Assembly: GCF_019219065.1 (NCBI RefSeq)
Contig: NZ_JAHUWK010000001.1
Coordinates: 1,178,001 to 1,242,000 of the forward strand
Reading direction: 5' to 3'
Origin: Duganella sp. sic0402
Lineage (GTDB): Bacteria; Pseudomonadota; Gammaproteobacteria; Burkholderiales; Burkholderiaceae_D
Length of the DNA stretch: 64,000 nt
This document shows, piece by piece, positions 8,542 through 16,762 of this stretch. Each line of letters begins with the position of its first letter. The stretch's first letter is position 1. The translations under genes were made by a program, and so were the position numbers. The notes beneath the pieces are model-generated. The model was given only the letters and a program-made list of their open reading frames with translations, searched no databases and was not told where the DNA came from.

Positions 8542-8554
8542 ACGAAAAATTCGT
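8542..8554. promoter_or_regulatory. short palindrome upstream of sbp
   Basis: ACGAA and TTCGT flank a 3-base AAA centre. The surrounding stretch 8500-8560 is strikingly AT-rich for this genome and repeats TATACGT, so this is the likely promoter region of the sulfate-binding protein gene. A link to a sulfur regulator such as CysB is only a guess. Confidence 0.3.
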
Positions 8555-8607
8555 ATCTTTTCCGGGCGAAATTTTACACCATGGATGTCTCGTTATTACG
8601 AAAGCTC

Positions 8608-9627
8608 ATGATGACCACCAAAAATACGACGCGCCGCCTGGTACTCTCCTCCTTCCTGGCCGCTTCGGCCACCCTGTTCGGCCTGCCACAGGCGCATGCT
8701 GCCGACACCGTGCTGCTGAACGCCGCCTACGATGTCACACGCGAACTGTTCAAGGAAATCAACCCGGCCTTCAGCGCCCAGTGGAAGAAAACCACCGGCG
8801 AAACGGTCAACGTCAACCAGTCGCACGGCGGCTCGTCCAAGCAGGCGCGTTCGGTCGCCGACGGCCTGGAAGCCTCGGTGGTCACCATGAATCAGGCCAA
8901 CGACATCGACATCCTGGTCGAGCGCGGCGCCGTTACGGCCGACTGGGCCAAGAAATTCCCGAACAACGCATCGCCGTTCTACTCGACCATGGTTTACCTG
9001 GTGCGCAAAGGCAATCCGAAACAGATCAAGGACTGGAGCGATCTGGCCAAGCCCGACGTCAAGGTCATCATCCCGCATCCGAAAACCTCAGGCAACGGCC
9101 GCTACACCTATCTGGCCGCCTGGGGCGCCGTGATCAAGAAAGGCGGCAACGAAGCCCAGGCGCGCGAGCTGGTCGGCAAGATCTTCAAGAACGTGCCCGT
9201 GCTGGACGCGGGTGGCCGTGGCGCCACCACCACCTTTACCCAGCGTGAAATCGGCGACGTGCTGGTCACCTTCGAAAACGAAGTGAACCTGGTGCGCGAA
9301 GAGTTCGGCGACAAGTTCGACGTGGTCTACCCTTCGATCTCTATCCTGGCCGAATCGCCAGTGGCGGTGGTTGACCGGGTGGTCGACAAGCGCAACCTGC
9401 GCAAGCAGGCCACCGGCTACATCAACTTCCTGTACAGCGAAGAAGGCCAGGAAATCATCGCCAAGCATTCGCTGCGCCCACGCTCGGAGAAGGCCTTCAA
9501 GAAGTACAACGCCAACTTCAAGCAGGTCAGCCTGTTCACCATCGATGACGTGTTCGGTGGCTGGAAAGCAGCCCAGGCCAAGCACTTTGCCGATGGCGGC
9601 GAGTTCGACAAGATTTATAACAAATAA
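8608..9627 (+). CDS. sbp: periplasmic sulfate-binding protein
   Basis: The 339-residue product has a signal peptide (residues 1-29, ending in QAHAA) and the sulfate/thiosulfate-binding protein pattern: LLNAAYDVTRELFKEIN right after it, NQSHGGSSKQARSV near residues 70-83, and HPKTSGNGRYTYLAAWG near 153-169, all characteristic of Sbp/CysP. It binds sulfate in the periplasm for a CysTWA importer, but no CysT, CysW or CysA gene is nearby. An upstream in-frame ATG at 8581 exists; 8608 or 8611 gives a normal signal peptide and is preferred although the ribosome site (GAAAG) is weak. It is followed 83 bases later by a small TOBE protein gene on the same strand. Confidence 0.93.
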   Translation: MMTTKNTTRRLVLSSFLAASATLFGLPQAHAADTVLLNAAYDVTRELFKEINPAFSAQWKKTTGETVNVNQSHGGSSKQARSVADGLEASVVTMNQANDIDILVERGAVTADWAKKFPNNASPFYSTMVYLVRKGNPKQIKDWSDLAKPDVKVIIPHPKTSGNGRYTYLAAWGAVIKKGGNEAQARELVGKIFKNVPVLDAGGRGATTTFTQREIGDVLVTFENEVNLVREEFGDKFDVVYPSISILAESPVAVVDRVVDKRNLRKQATGYINFLYSEEGQEIIAKHSLRPRSEKAFKKYNANFKQVSLFTIDDVFGGWKAAQAKHFADGGEFDKIYNK

Positions 9628-9710
9628 CAATATACGCAGAGATTCGTTCTCAAATGGCCAGCGCGCCCGTAATCTGGAGGCGTAGTAATTAACCAGATAA
9701 AGGAAGCGCG

Positions 9711-9932
9711 ATGGCCATCTCTGAAATTAATGTACGTAATCAATTCCGTGGCAAGATCAAAGAAATCATCTTTGGCCCGGTGGTCTCGGAAGTCGATGTG
9801 GAAACCCAGCATGGCATCGTCACTTCGGTGATCACCTCGCGCTCGATTCAGGACCTGGACCTGAAGGTCGGCAGCGAAGTCATCGCGCTGGTGAAATCCA
9901 CCGAAGTTTCCATCGCCAAAATCGGCAACTAG
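9711..9932 (+). CDS. TOBE-domain molybdopterin/molybdate-binding protein (Mop type)
   Basis: This 73-residue protein is a single TOBE domain. It shows the Mop pattern of SxRNQFRGKI at the start, a central VDVETQHGIVTSVIT strand pair and ends with VIALVKSTEVSIAK. Such proteins oligomerise and bind molybdate or tungstate, acting as stores or sensors. It has a strong ribosome site (AAAGGAAG) 7 bases before the ATG and an intrinsic terminator after the stop. It sits downstream of the sulfate-binding protein gene, which is chemically suggestive since both handle tetrahedral oxyanions, but the 83-base gap does not prove an operon. Confidence 0.88.
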   Translation: MAISEINVRNQFRGKIKEIIFGPVVSEVDVETQHGIVTSVITSRSIQDLDLKVGSEVIALVKSTEVSIAKIGN

Positions 9933-9972
9933 TAAAGAACCCGTCCCGGCTGCCGCCGCGGCCGGTCTACGG

Positions 9973-10009
9973 AAAAAAGCCCTGAGGACTCCCGTCTCAG
10001 GGCTTTTTT
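9973..10009 (+). terminator. intrinsic terminator after the TOBE gene
   Basis: Arms AAAAAAGCCCTGAG and CTCAGGGCTTTTTT pair perfectly over 14 bases around a 9-base loop, ending in six T. It would also work in the opposite direction. Confidence 0.9.
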
Positions 10010-10010
10010 G

Positions 10011-10055
10011 CTTAAGCTGGGCTTAGGCTGAGTTAACTGCCAAAAAAAATATAAG
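10011..10055 (+). promoter_or_regulatory. PmrA/QseB-like box and -10 element upstream of pbpG
   Basis: CTTAAG (10011-10016), 5 bases, CTTAGG (10022-10027), then 5 bases and TTAACT (10033-10038) form hexamers at an 11-base period. A TATAAG -10 (10050-10055) lies 22 bases after the second hexamer, the usual geometry for PmrA-type promoters where the box replaces the -35. The ATG of the penicillin-binding protein follows about 145 bases later, so the leader would be long. Confidence 0.45.
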
Positions 10056-10201
10056 AATCCGGGACTTACACACAATAGACGAGAAGCCACTTTAATGTTA
10101 TTGTCTATCCCCTAGAGAATATTGCCGTATAGCCAGATTTTTTACGCGCGCCGCGTCGCCCAGACGTGTCCGATAGACTCCTTATTCCCTCATCACATAC
10201 C

Positions 10202-11086
10202 ATGCTCAAGAAAATAGTTGCTGTATTACTGAGTTCGTTTACTGCGGTGAGCTTCGCCGCCGTACCACTCGGTTCGCAGTCGGTGCTGGTGGTCGAAGAC
10301 GCCACCGGCAAAGTGCTGCTCGAAAAGAATGCCAATGACCAGGTGCCTATCGCCTCGCTGACCAAGCTGATGACCGCGATGGTGGTGCTGGACGCCAAAC
10401 TGGACATGAACGAAAAGATCGAAATCGACCGCACCGACGTCGATACGCTGAAGCACAGCGCGTCGCGCGTGCCGGTCGGCGCCAAGCTGTCGCGCGGCGA
10501 CGTGCTGCAACTGGCGCTGATGTCCTCGGATAACCGCGCGGCCGCATCGCTGGCGCGCACCTATCCGGGCGGCGCACCGGCATTCCGCATGGCGGTGCGC
10601 AACAAGATCCGCACGCTGGGACTGACCCAGACCGTGATCGAGGAGCCAACCGGCCTGTCGCCGCACAATATGTCCACCGCGACCGACCTGGTCAAGATGG
10701 CATCGGCTGCGTCGGCCTACCCGGAAATCCGCCGCATCACCACCGACAAGAAAGACATCATCAACATCAAGGGCCGCAAGGTTGAGTATCACAACACCAA
10801 CCGCCTGGTCGGCGCCAAGGGCTGGGACGTAGGCCTTTCCAAGACCGGTTATACCGAAGAAGCTGGCCGCTGCCTGATCATGCGCTTCAAGTCCGGCGGC
10901 AAGAACAACACCCTGGTACTGCTGAACGCCGGCGCCAACTCGGTGCGCCAGATGGACGCAGTCAAGATCCGCCGCCTGATCGCGGGTCCGGATGAAAAGG
11001 CTGAAAAACCGAAGGTCATGAAAGCTTCGGCCAAGACCAAGAAGAAAGCGGTCAAACAGACCAAGCGTGTACGCCGCGCAATGTAA
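10202..11086 (+). CDS. pbpG: D-alanyl-D-alanine endopeptidase (PBP7/PbpG type)
   Basis: The 294-residue protein is a periplasmic low-molecular-weight penicillin-binding protein of the S11 family. It has a signal peptide (residues 1-20) and the three penicillin-binding motifs in order: SLTK (Ser52 nucleophile, Lys55), SDN (109-111) and KTG (214-216). Such enzymes trim peptidoglycan cross-links. The C-terminus is a Lys-rich tail (residues 265-294) that may bind the anionic wall. An in-frame upstream ATG at 10166 would spoil the signal peptide, so 10202 is chosen. The gene is monocistronic, with terminators on both sides. A PmrA/QseB-like box lies upstream, as it does in front of the M15-type peptidase gene. 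Confidence 0.92.
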   Translation: MLKKIVAVLLSSFTAVSFAAVPLGSQSVLVVEDATGKVLLEKNANDQVPIASLTKLMTAMVVLDAKLDMNEKIEIDRTDVDTLKHSASRVPVGAKLSRGDVLQLALMSSDNRAAASLARTYPGGAPAFRMAVRNKIRTLGLTQTVIEEPTGLSPHNMSTATDLVKMASAASAYPEIRRITTDKKDIINIKGRKVEYHNTNRLVGAKGWDVGLSKTGYTEEAGRCLIMRFKSGGKNNTLVLLNAGANSVRQMDAVKIRRLIAGPDEKAEKPKVMKASAKTKKKAVKQTKRVRRAM

Positions 11087-11088
11087 GC

Positions 11089-11117
11089 AAAAGCCGGACT
11101 TGATGTCCGGCTTTTTT
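11089..11117. terminator. bidirectional terminator between pbpG and recD
   Basis: AAAAGCCGGA and TCCGGCTTTTTT pair around a 7-base loop. On the plus strand it ends in six T after pbpG; on the minus strand it ends in four T after recD. The T run overlaps the recD stop codon. Confidence 0.88.
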
Positions 11118-13080
11118 AATGGCTGAGCAGATTGCGTAGGCCGCTGGCACGCTGGGTGCGCTGGCCAATAGCATCCAGCAGCACCTGGCCATTCGGCGTG
11201 AGCAGCGTGAAGTAATCGCGGGCGCGGGTAATCCCGGTATACACCAGCTCCCTGGCCAGCATGCCGCCGCCATCCTTCTGCAGCACCATCGCCGTATGCG
11301 CAAACTCGGAGCCCTGCGATTTGTGCACCGTCATCGCAAACGCCGTTTCCACATTCCGCAAACGCGTGGCCAGCACGCTGCGCACCGTCTCGCCTTCCGA
11401 GAAGTAGACCCGCAACGCGCCCGGACGTGCCGGATCGGCCAGGGTCAGGCCGATATCGCCGTTGAAGACGCCGGTGGCGTAATCGTTGCGCGTGACCATG
11501 ACCGGCCGGCCCACATACCATTCACCGCTGCGCTTCAGCAGACCGGCCGCCTGCAAGCGCTGCTCGATGGCGTCGTTGAGGCCAGATACGCCCCACTCGC
11601 CCTCGCGCACCGCGCACAGAATCCGGAAGCTTTCAAACGCCTTCAGCACCGACTTTACCCAGGCCAGTTGCGTCAGCTCATCCGCCTCGGACGGTGCGGC
11701 TTTTACCAGCGCCAGATAGCGCCGATAGCCACCCTCCGCACCCGGACGGCCACTCAGCGCCAGTTGCAGCAGGTCGGCGGATTGCGCCAGATCAGTCCAG
11801 GCCACCTTGCCTTCCTGCGCCTCGCGCAAGACCTTGACCGCCGCCGCCGCATCGCCGGCATTGACCGCCAGCGCCAGCGCGCCTATCGGTCCGCCGAAAC
11901 GCCGGCTCTCGCGCAGCATCACGGTCTGCTGGGCGATGGGACCACCCTGCCCGGCAAAGTGTTCCGGTATCTGCTGGCCGGTGCTGGCATGCACATACGA
12001 CAGCGTCTCGGGCAGATAGGCGCCTGCCTCGGCGTTGTGGCACAAATCGCCCAGCACCGCGCCAGCCTCCACCGACGCCAGTTGGTCCTTGTCGCCCAGC
12101 AGGATCAGCGTGGCGGTATCCGGTAAGGCGGCCAGCAGCGCCGACATCATCTCCAGGTGGATCATCGACGCTTCGTCGACAATCAACACATCCACGTCCA
12201 GCTGCTTGCCGGCGTTGTACTGGAAAGCGCGGGTGTCGGGCCGCGCGCCGAGCAGGCTATGCAGCGTGCGCGCGGCGCCCATGCGGGCAGCCAGTTCGCG
12301 CAAAGGCAGTTCCTCGCCGACCTTGTCCGCCAGCTCATCCAGCGCCGTATCGATCGATTGCTTCAGCCGCGCGGCAGCCTTGCCGGTCGGCGCCGCCAGC
12401 GCGACGCGCAAGCCGGATTGCCTCGCGCCCGCCGTGGCAAACAGCAGCGCCAGCAAACGCGCCACCGTGTAAGTCTTGCCGGTGCCGGGGCCGCCGGTGA
12501 TGATGCCCAGCTTGCCGCGCATGGCCACCGCGCAGGCGACTTTTTGCCAGTCCACGCCACCGCCACGCACCGCATGCGGGAACAGGATATCCAGCCAGCG
12601 GCGAATCTCGCCGGTCTGCTGATCGTCATCCGCCGCCAGCACGCCGCCCAAGGCGCGGCCGCGCACTGCCTTGGCGACGTGCGTCTCGTCCTGCCAATAG
12701 CGGCGCAGGTACAGCCGCTCGCCATCCAGCACCAGCGGCTGATGATCGTCCACGCTATGCGCGGCCCAGACTTGACCGCAACGCAGCAGCAGTTGGCACC
12801 ACGCGGCGCTGCTCTCCGGCCAGTCGCCGACGGTGGCGCGCAGATCACGCCACTCGTCGCCACTCCAGCCCAGCAGCGCGGCCGGGTCGGCGTTCAGCTC
12901 ATCCAGCATCAAACAACTATGGCCGCGCCCCTCCAGCTCGGACAACAGCACGCAGGCCGCCATCAATTGCGGCGAACTGTCGCCCACCGAGGCGATGAAC
13001 CGGGCAAAGGCGCCGCTCAATCGGCGCAATTGCCCGGCCTCGGTGAGCAGATCGACTTGCGCGAAAAATTCTTTATTCAT
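11116..13080 (-). CDS. recD: exodeoxyribonuclease V alpha subunit RecD
   Basis: The 654-residue protein is the 5'-3' helicase subunit of RecBCD, the recombination and double-strand-break repair nuclease. The SF1 helicase motifs are visible: Walker A GGPGTGKT at about residues 196-203, the APTGKAA motif Ia, Walker B VDEASM and, near the C-terminus, the TVHKSQGSEF motif. The start at 13080 (MNKEFF) is preferred over a longer frame because it overlaps the recB stop by 8 bases, a coupling arrangement seen throughout this operon. It is the last gene of recC-recB-recD. Length and motifs are normal, so the complex is probably functional. Confidence 0.96.
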   Translation of the reverse strand: MNKEFFAQVDLLTEAGQLRRLSGAFARFIASVGDSSPQLMAACVLLSELEGRGHSCLMLDELNADPAALLGWSGDEWRDLRATVGDWPESSAAWCQLLLRCGQVWAAHSVDDHQPLVLDGERLYLRRYWQDETHVAKAVRGRALGGVLAADDDQQTGEIRRWLDILFPHAVRGGGVDWQKVACAVAMRGKLGIITGGPGTGKTYTVARLLALLFATAGARQSGLRVALAAPTGKAAARLKQSIDTALDELADKVGEELPLRELAARMGAARTLHSLLGARPDTRAFQYNAGKQLDVDVLIVDEASMIHLEMMSALLAALPDTATLILLGDKDQLASVEAGAVLGDLCHNAEAGAYLPETLSYVHASTGQQIPEHFAGQGGPIAQQTVMLRESRRFGGPIGALALAVNAGDAAAAVKVLREAQEGKVAWTDLAQSADLLQLALSGRPGAEGGYRRYLALVKAAPSEADELTQLAWVKSVLKAFESFRILCAVREGEWGVSGLNDAIEQRLQAAGLLKRSGEWYVGRPVMVTRNDYATGVFNGDIGLTLADPARPGALRVYFSEGETVRSVLATRLRNVETAFAMTVHKSQGSEFAHTAMVLQKDGGGMLARELVYTGITRARDYFTLLTPNGQVLLDAIGQRTQRASGLRNLLSH

Positions 13081-16000
13081 TGCTTGCACCCAGCAGGCTA
13101 TCCAGCCCATCCAGTAATTCCGGATCCGGCGCGATCCAGTAGCAGCCGCGTGTTTGCGTATTGCCTATGCCGCGCAGGAACATGAAAATCGCCCCGCCCA
13201 GCTGCGTGGCCGGATCGTAGGCGTCGCCCAGGCGGCTGTGCAGCAGCCGATGCAGCGCCAGCATGTAAATCGCGCCTTGAATATCGTAGCGATGCTCGGC
13301 CATCGCCGTGATCAGCGAAGGTTCGTGGTAAGCCGCATCGTTGCCACCCAGCGCATTCGACTTATAGTCCAGTATCCAGTAGCGGCCCTCGTGCTCGAAC
13401 ACCAGATCGCAGAAGCCTTTCAGCATGCCGTGCAGTTCCCGCTCCGGCAACGCCGGCCGCGCAGCGCCGCCCAGCAGGTGCTGCGCGCACAGCCGGTCCA
13501 GCGCACCGGTGGCCAGCCGCTCGCTGGGGAACCAGAACTCCATTTCCGGCAATGGTGCGGCGATGGCGCTCAGCGGCGCATTCAAGTGGGGCAGCGGCGT
13601 GCTGGCGATTTCGCGCAGCCAGGCCAGCGTGTCGTCCAGCCGATTGGCCCAGCCGGCGCGCTCCACGCGGCGGGTCAGGCGCGAGGCAAAGTTCTCATGA
13701 TCGACCATCGCAAAGCCCTCTTGCCCCATCCACTCCAGCTGTTCGTGCAGGAAGTTACCTGGCACCGAGCCGCGCGGGAAGCGGTGCCATGGCGTGTCTT
13801 CCACCCGCGCCGGCATGGCGTTGACTGGCTGGCCATCGTCCTCCAGCAGCTTCTCCTGCAAGGCGTCGCGCGGCACAGGACCGGCCGCGCTGATGGTCCC
13901 GGTCGGGCCGGTGCGGCGCGCCAGCGAGCTGAAACTGCCGACCGACCAGTCGCGCTCGAAATGGCCGGTGTAATGCTGCGGCTCGCGCAACGGCGGACGA
14001 TGTTCGGTGCGGCTCAGGCGCGTGAGCTGCTGCGGGTTCATCTCCAGCGTCGTGATGCGGATATCGCCACAATCCTGGCAAGCGTGCTGCCAGCGCTCCA
14101 GCATCAGGTCCGACGGCAGCGCCGCGCCGCCGGTCAGCAGGTAGCCTAGCGCGGATTCATGCAGCGTGTTGTCGCCCGCCTTGCGCGCCGATAGCGCGGT
14201 CACGCCCAGCCACAGGAAATGACGCGCGCGCGTCAGCGCCACATACATCAGCCGCAAGTCTTCCTGCAAGCGCGCCCGCTCGACCAGATCCATCGCGGCA
14301 TCGGTCAGTGCCATATCGATCTGGCGCACGCCATCATCGTCGCTGTATTCGAAGAAGCTGCGGTTACGGCGTTCCACCTTGCGTGCAGTGACGGCGAACG
14401 GCAGGTACACCAGCGGGTATTCCAGGCCTTTGGACTTATGGACCGTGACTACCTTGACCAGCTCCGCGTCGCTCTCCAGACGCAGCACGCGCTCGTCGCC
14501 CGCGCCTTCGCCGCCTTCGATCTGCTCGGCCAGCCAGCGTATCAGTGCCTGTTCGCCATCCAGCTGGCGGCTGGCCGATTGCAGCAGCTCGGCCAGGTGC
14601 AGCAGATTGGTCAGACGGCGCTCACCGCCCACCTGTTGCAGCAGCGCCGCCGGCAATTGCAGCTCGTGGATGAAGCGGCGCAGCATGGCCAGCACGCCTT
14701 GCCGTTGCCAGATCAGGTGCAGTGCCTTCAGCTGCTCGACGCGCTCCTCCCACGCCAGTTCATCCGATGACAGGCGCGCCAGCTCGGCCAGCGGCAGGCC
14801 GGTGGTACGTGTCGCGAACGCCGCCCGCGCCAGCGCGCCATCGAGCGGATTGGCGACGGCGGACAGCCAGCGCAGCACATCGGCCGCCTCTTCGCTGTCG
14901 GTGACGGAATCCTTGTCGGACAGGTAGACGCTCGGCACGCCGCGCCGTTGCAGCGCGCGACGGATAGCGGCGGCCTCCTTGCGGTCGCGCACCAGTACCG
15001 CAATATCGGCCGGCTTGAGCCGCTCGAAGGCGTCGCCCGCAAAGCCGGTGCGCTCATCGTTGAGCCGCGCCACGATGTCTTCAGCGCAGTAGTACGCAAA
15101 GAATTCGCGGTAACTGTCGGCCTTGAGGTCTTGCGTGGCGCTGCATGCCAACACCAGTGCCGGCACGTCGCCGCTGGCATCAACCATCCGCTCCTTGCGG
15201 CCTTGCGCACCAACCGCCTCAAATGGCAGCGGATTCTCGCGCGTTTTCGGATCGCGGAAGCGGAAGGCGCCACGCGCAAAGCCTTCGCCGGGAACACGCC
15301 CCTCGGCGTTGAGGAACAGATGATTGACCGCGTCCACCACCGGCTTGGTCGAGCGGTAATTGGTGCCCAGCTGGTAGTGGCGGCCAGTCGTGGCGCGACG
15401 CGCCGATAAGTAGCTGTGAATGTCCGCGCCACGGAAGCCGTAGATCGACTGTTTCGGATCGCCGATCAGGAACAGGCCGGTTTCCGTATCGTTGTCAGCC
15501 ACGCGATACAGCGCATTGAAGATCTGGTACTGGTTGGGCGCTGTATCCTGGAATTCATCGACCAGCGCCACCGGATACTGGTCGGTGATGCGCTTGCGCA
15601 GCGCGGCGCCGTTTTCGCCTTGCAGCGCGGCGTTCAGCCGGTCCAGCATGTCGGCAAAGCCGAACTGGCGGCTGCGTTTCTTCAGTTCAGCCATGCGCGC
15701 GGCGACTGCGGCGGCGGCGTGACGGTACAAGGCATGCGACAGCGGTTCGATCTCGGCCAGCGCATTCTTCAAGGGCTGAGTGGCATCGAAGTCTTCCGGC
15801 GCAACGGCACTGAAATGCTTGGCCGATGCATCTTCCAGCCCCTCTGGCGTCAGACGGTTCCAGGCGGTGTCCGAGATATCCGGCCGGAACATGGCCGGAT
15901 TCTGCGCCCACTCGCGCAGCCCGTTGAACCAGTTGAGCAGCGAATCCGGCCGCATCTTGTTACCGTTGAAGCACTTCGGATCGACGGCGCGATGCTGAGC

Positions 16001-16762
16001 GATCCATTGCTCCATGCGGTTGGCGCGGTCGTACCAACCGGCCTTGAGTTCAGCCAGCTGCGCCTGTTGCTCGCGCTGCACCTCGGCGATCAGCACGCCC
16101 AGCGATCCACTGCCGGACTCGCCGATGATATCGGCGCGCTTCACCAGTTCGCGGATCGATCGTTTGAGTGCGCCCACATCGCCCCAGCAGGACAGCAGCG
16201 CTTCCAGCGAAACGGCGTTCAGCGGATAGACCTGCTGACGCCAGTAGTCATGGGCGGCGTCTTCAAACAGCGCCTGTTCGTCGCTGACCAGTTCTTCGTC
16301 AAACAGGCTGCCGCTATCGAACGCGTGCTCGCGCAGCATGCGCTGGCACCAGGCGTCGATGGTGAAGATGGCCGCTTCGTCCATGGTTTCCGCCGCGAGT
16401 TGCAAACGGTGCGCGGCCTGCTGCTGGGCGCTGTGGTCGGGATAGGACTCCAGAATCTGGTCCAGATACGCATCCGGCTTCTGGTGTGGCGCCGGTTCGC
16501 GGAAATACGCCGCCGCCTCCACCAGCCGCTCGCGCACACGGTTGGACAGCTCGCGCGTGGCCGCGCGGGTAAAAGTCATCACCAGGATATCGGCCGGCAG
16601 CAGCGGACGTTTGTAGCCGTTTTCGCCGCCATGCCCCAGCACCAGCCGCACGTACAGTGCGGCGATGGTCCAGGTTTTGCCGGTGCCGGCGCTGGCTTCG
16701 ATCAGGCGCGAGCCATGCAGCGGGAAGGTCAGCGGCGCGAGTTGATTGGCGATGTTGCTCAT
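13073..16762 (-). CDS. recB: exodeoxyribonuclease V beta subunit RecB
   Basis: The 1229-residue protein contains an N-terminal UvrD-type 3'-5' helicase with Walker A ASAGTGKT (residues 23-30), the DEFQDT motif (about residue 402), and GDPKQSIYGFRGAD. Helicase motif V/VI regions TVHKSKGLEYP and LMYVALTRAR follow. The C-terminal nuclease domain has GFCDLVFEHEGRYWILDYKSN, with the Asp and Lys of DYK at 1132 and 1134, so nuclease and Chi control residues are present. The gene lies between recC (4-base ATGA overlap) and recD (8-base overlap), a normal co-translated unit. Confidence 0.97.
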   Translation of the reverse strand: MSNIANQLAPLTFPLHGSRLIEASAGTGKTWTIAALYVRLVLGHGGENGYKRPLLPADILVMTFTRAATRELSNRVRERLVEAAAYFREPAPHQKPDAYLDQILESYPDHSAQQQAAHRLQLAAETMDEAAIFTIDAWCQRMLREHAFDSGSLFDEELVSDEQALFEDAAHDYWRQQVYPLNAVSLEALLSCWGDVGALKRSIRELVKRADIIGESGSGSLGVLIAEVQREQQAQLAELKAGWYDRANRMEQWIAQHRAVDPKCFNGNKMRPDSLLNWFNGLREWAQNPAMFRPDISDTAWNRLTPEGLEDASAKHFSAVAPEDFDATQPLKNALAEIEPLSHALYRHAAAAVAARMAELKKRSRQFGFADMLDRLNAALQGENGAALRKRITDQYPVALVDEFQDTAPNQYQIFNALYRVADNDTETGLFLIGDPKQSIYGFRGADIHSYLSARRATTGRHYQLGTNYRSTKPVVDAVNHLFLNAEGRVPGEGFARGAFRFRDPKTRENPLPFEAVGAQGRKERMVDASGDVPALVLACSATQDLKADSYREFFAYYCAEDIVARLNDERTGFAGDAFERLKPADIAVLVRDRKEAAAIRRALQRRGVPSVYLSDKDSVTDSEEAADVLRWLSAVANPLDGALARAAFATRTTGLPLAELARLSSDELAWEERVEQLKALHLIWQRQGVLAMLRRFIHELQLPAALLQQVGGERRLTNLLHLAELLQSASRQLDGEQALIRWLAEQIEGGEGAGDERVLRLESDAELVKVVTVHKSKGLEYPLVYLPFAVTARKVERRNRSFFEYSDDDGVRQIDMALTDAAMDLVERARLQEDLRLMYVALTRARHFLWLGVTALSARKAGDNTLHESALGYLLTGGAALPSDLMLERWQHACQDCGDIRITTLEMNPQQLTRLSRTEHRPPLREPQHYTGHFERDWSVGSFSSLARRTGPTGTISAAGPVPRDALQEKLLEDDGQPVNAMPARVEDTPWHRFPRGSVPGNFLHEQLEWMGQEGFAMVDHENFASRLTRRVERAGWANRLDDTLAWLREIASTPLPHLNAPLSAIAAPLPEMEFWFPSERLATGALDRLCAQHLLGGAARPALPERELHGMLKGFCDLVFEHEGRYWILDYKSNALGGNDAAYHEPSLITAMAEHRYDIQGAIYMLALHRLLHSRLGDAYDPATQLGGAIFMFLRGIGNTQTRGCYWIAPDPELLDGLDSLLGASNE

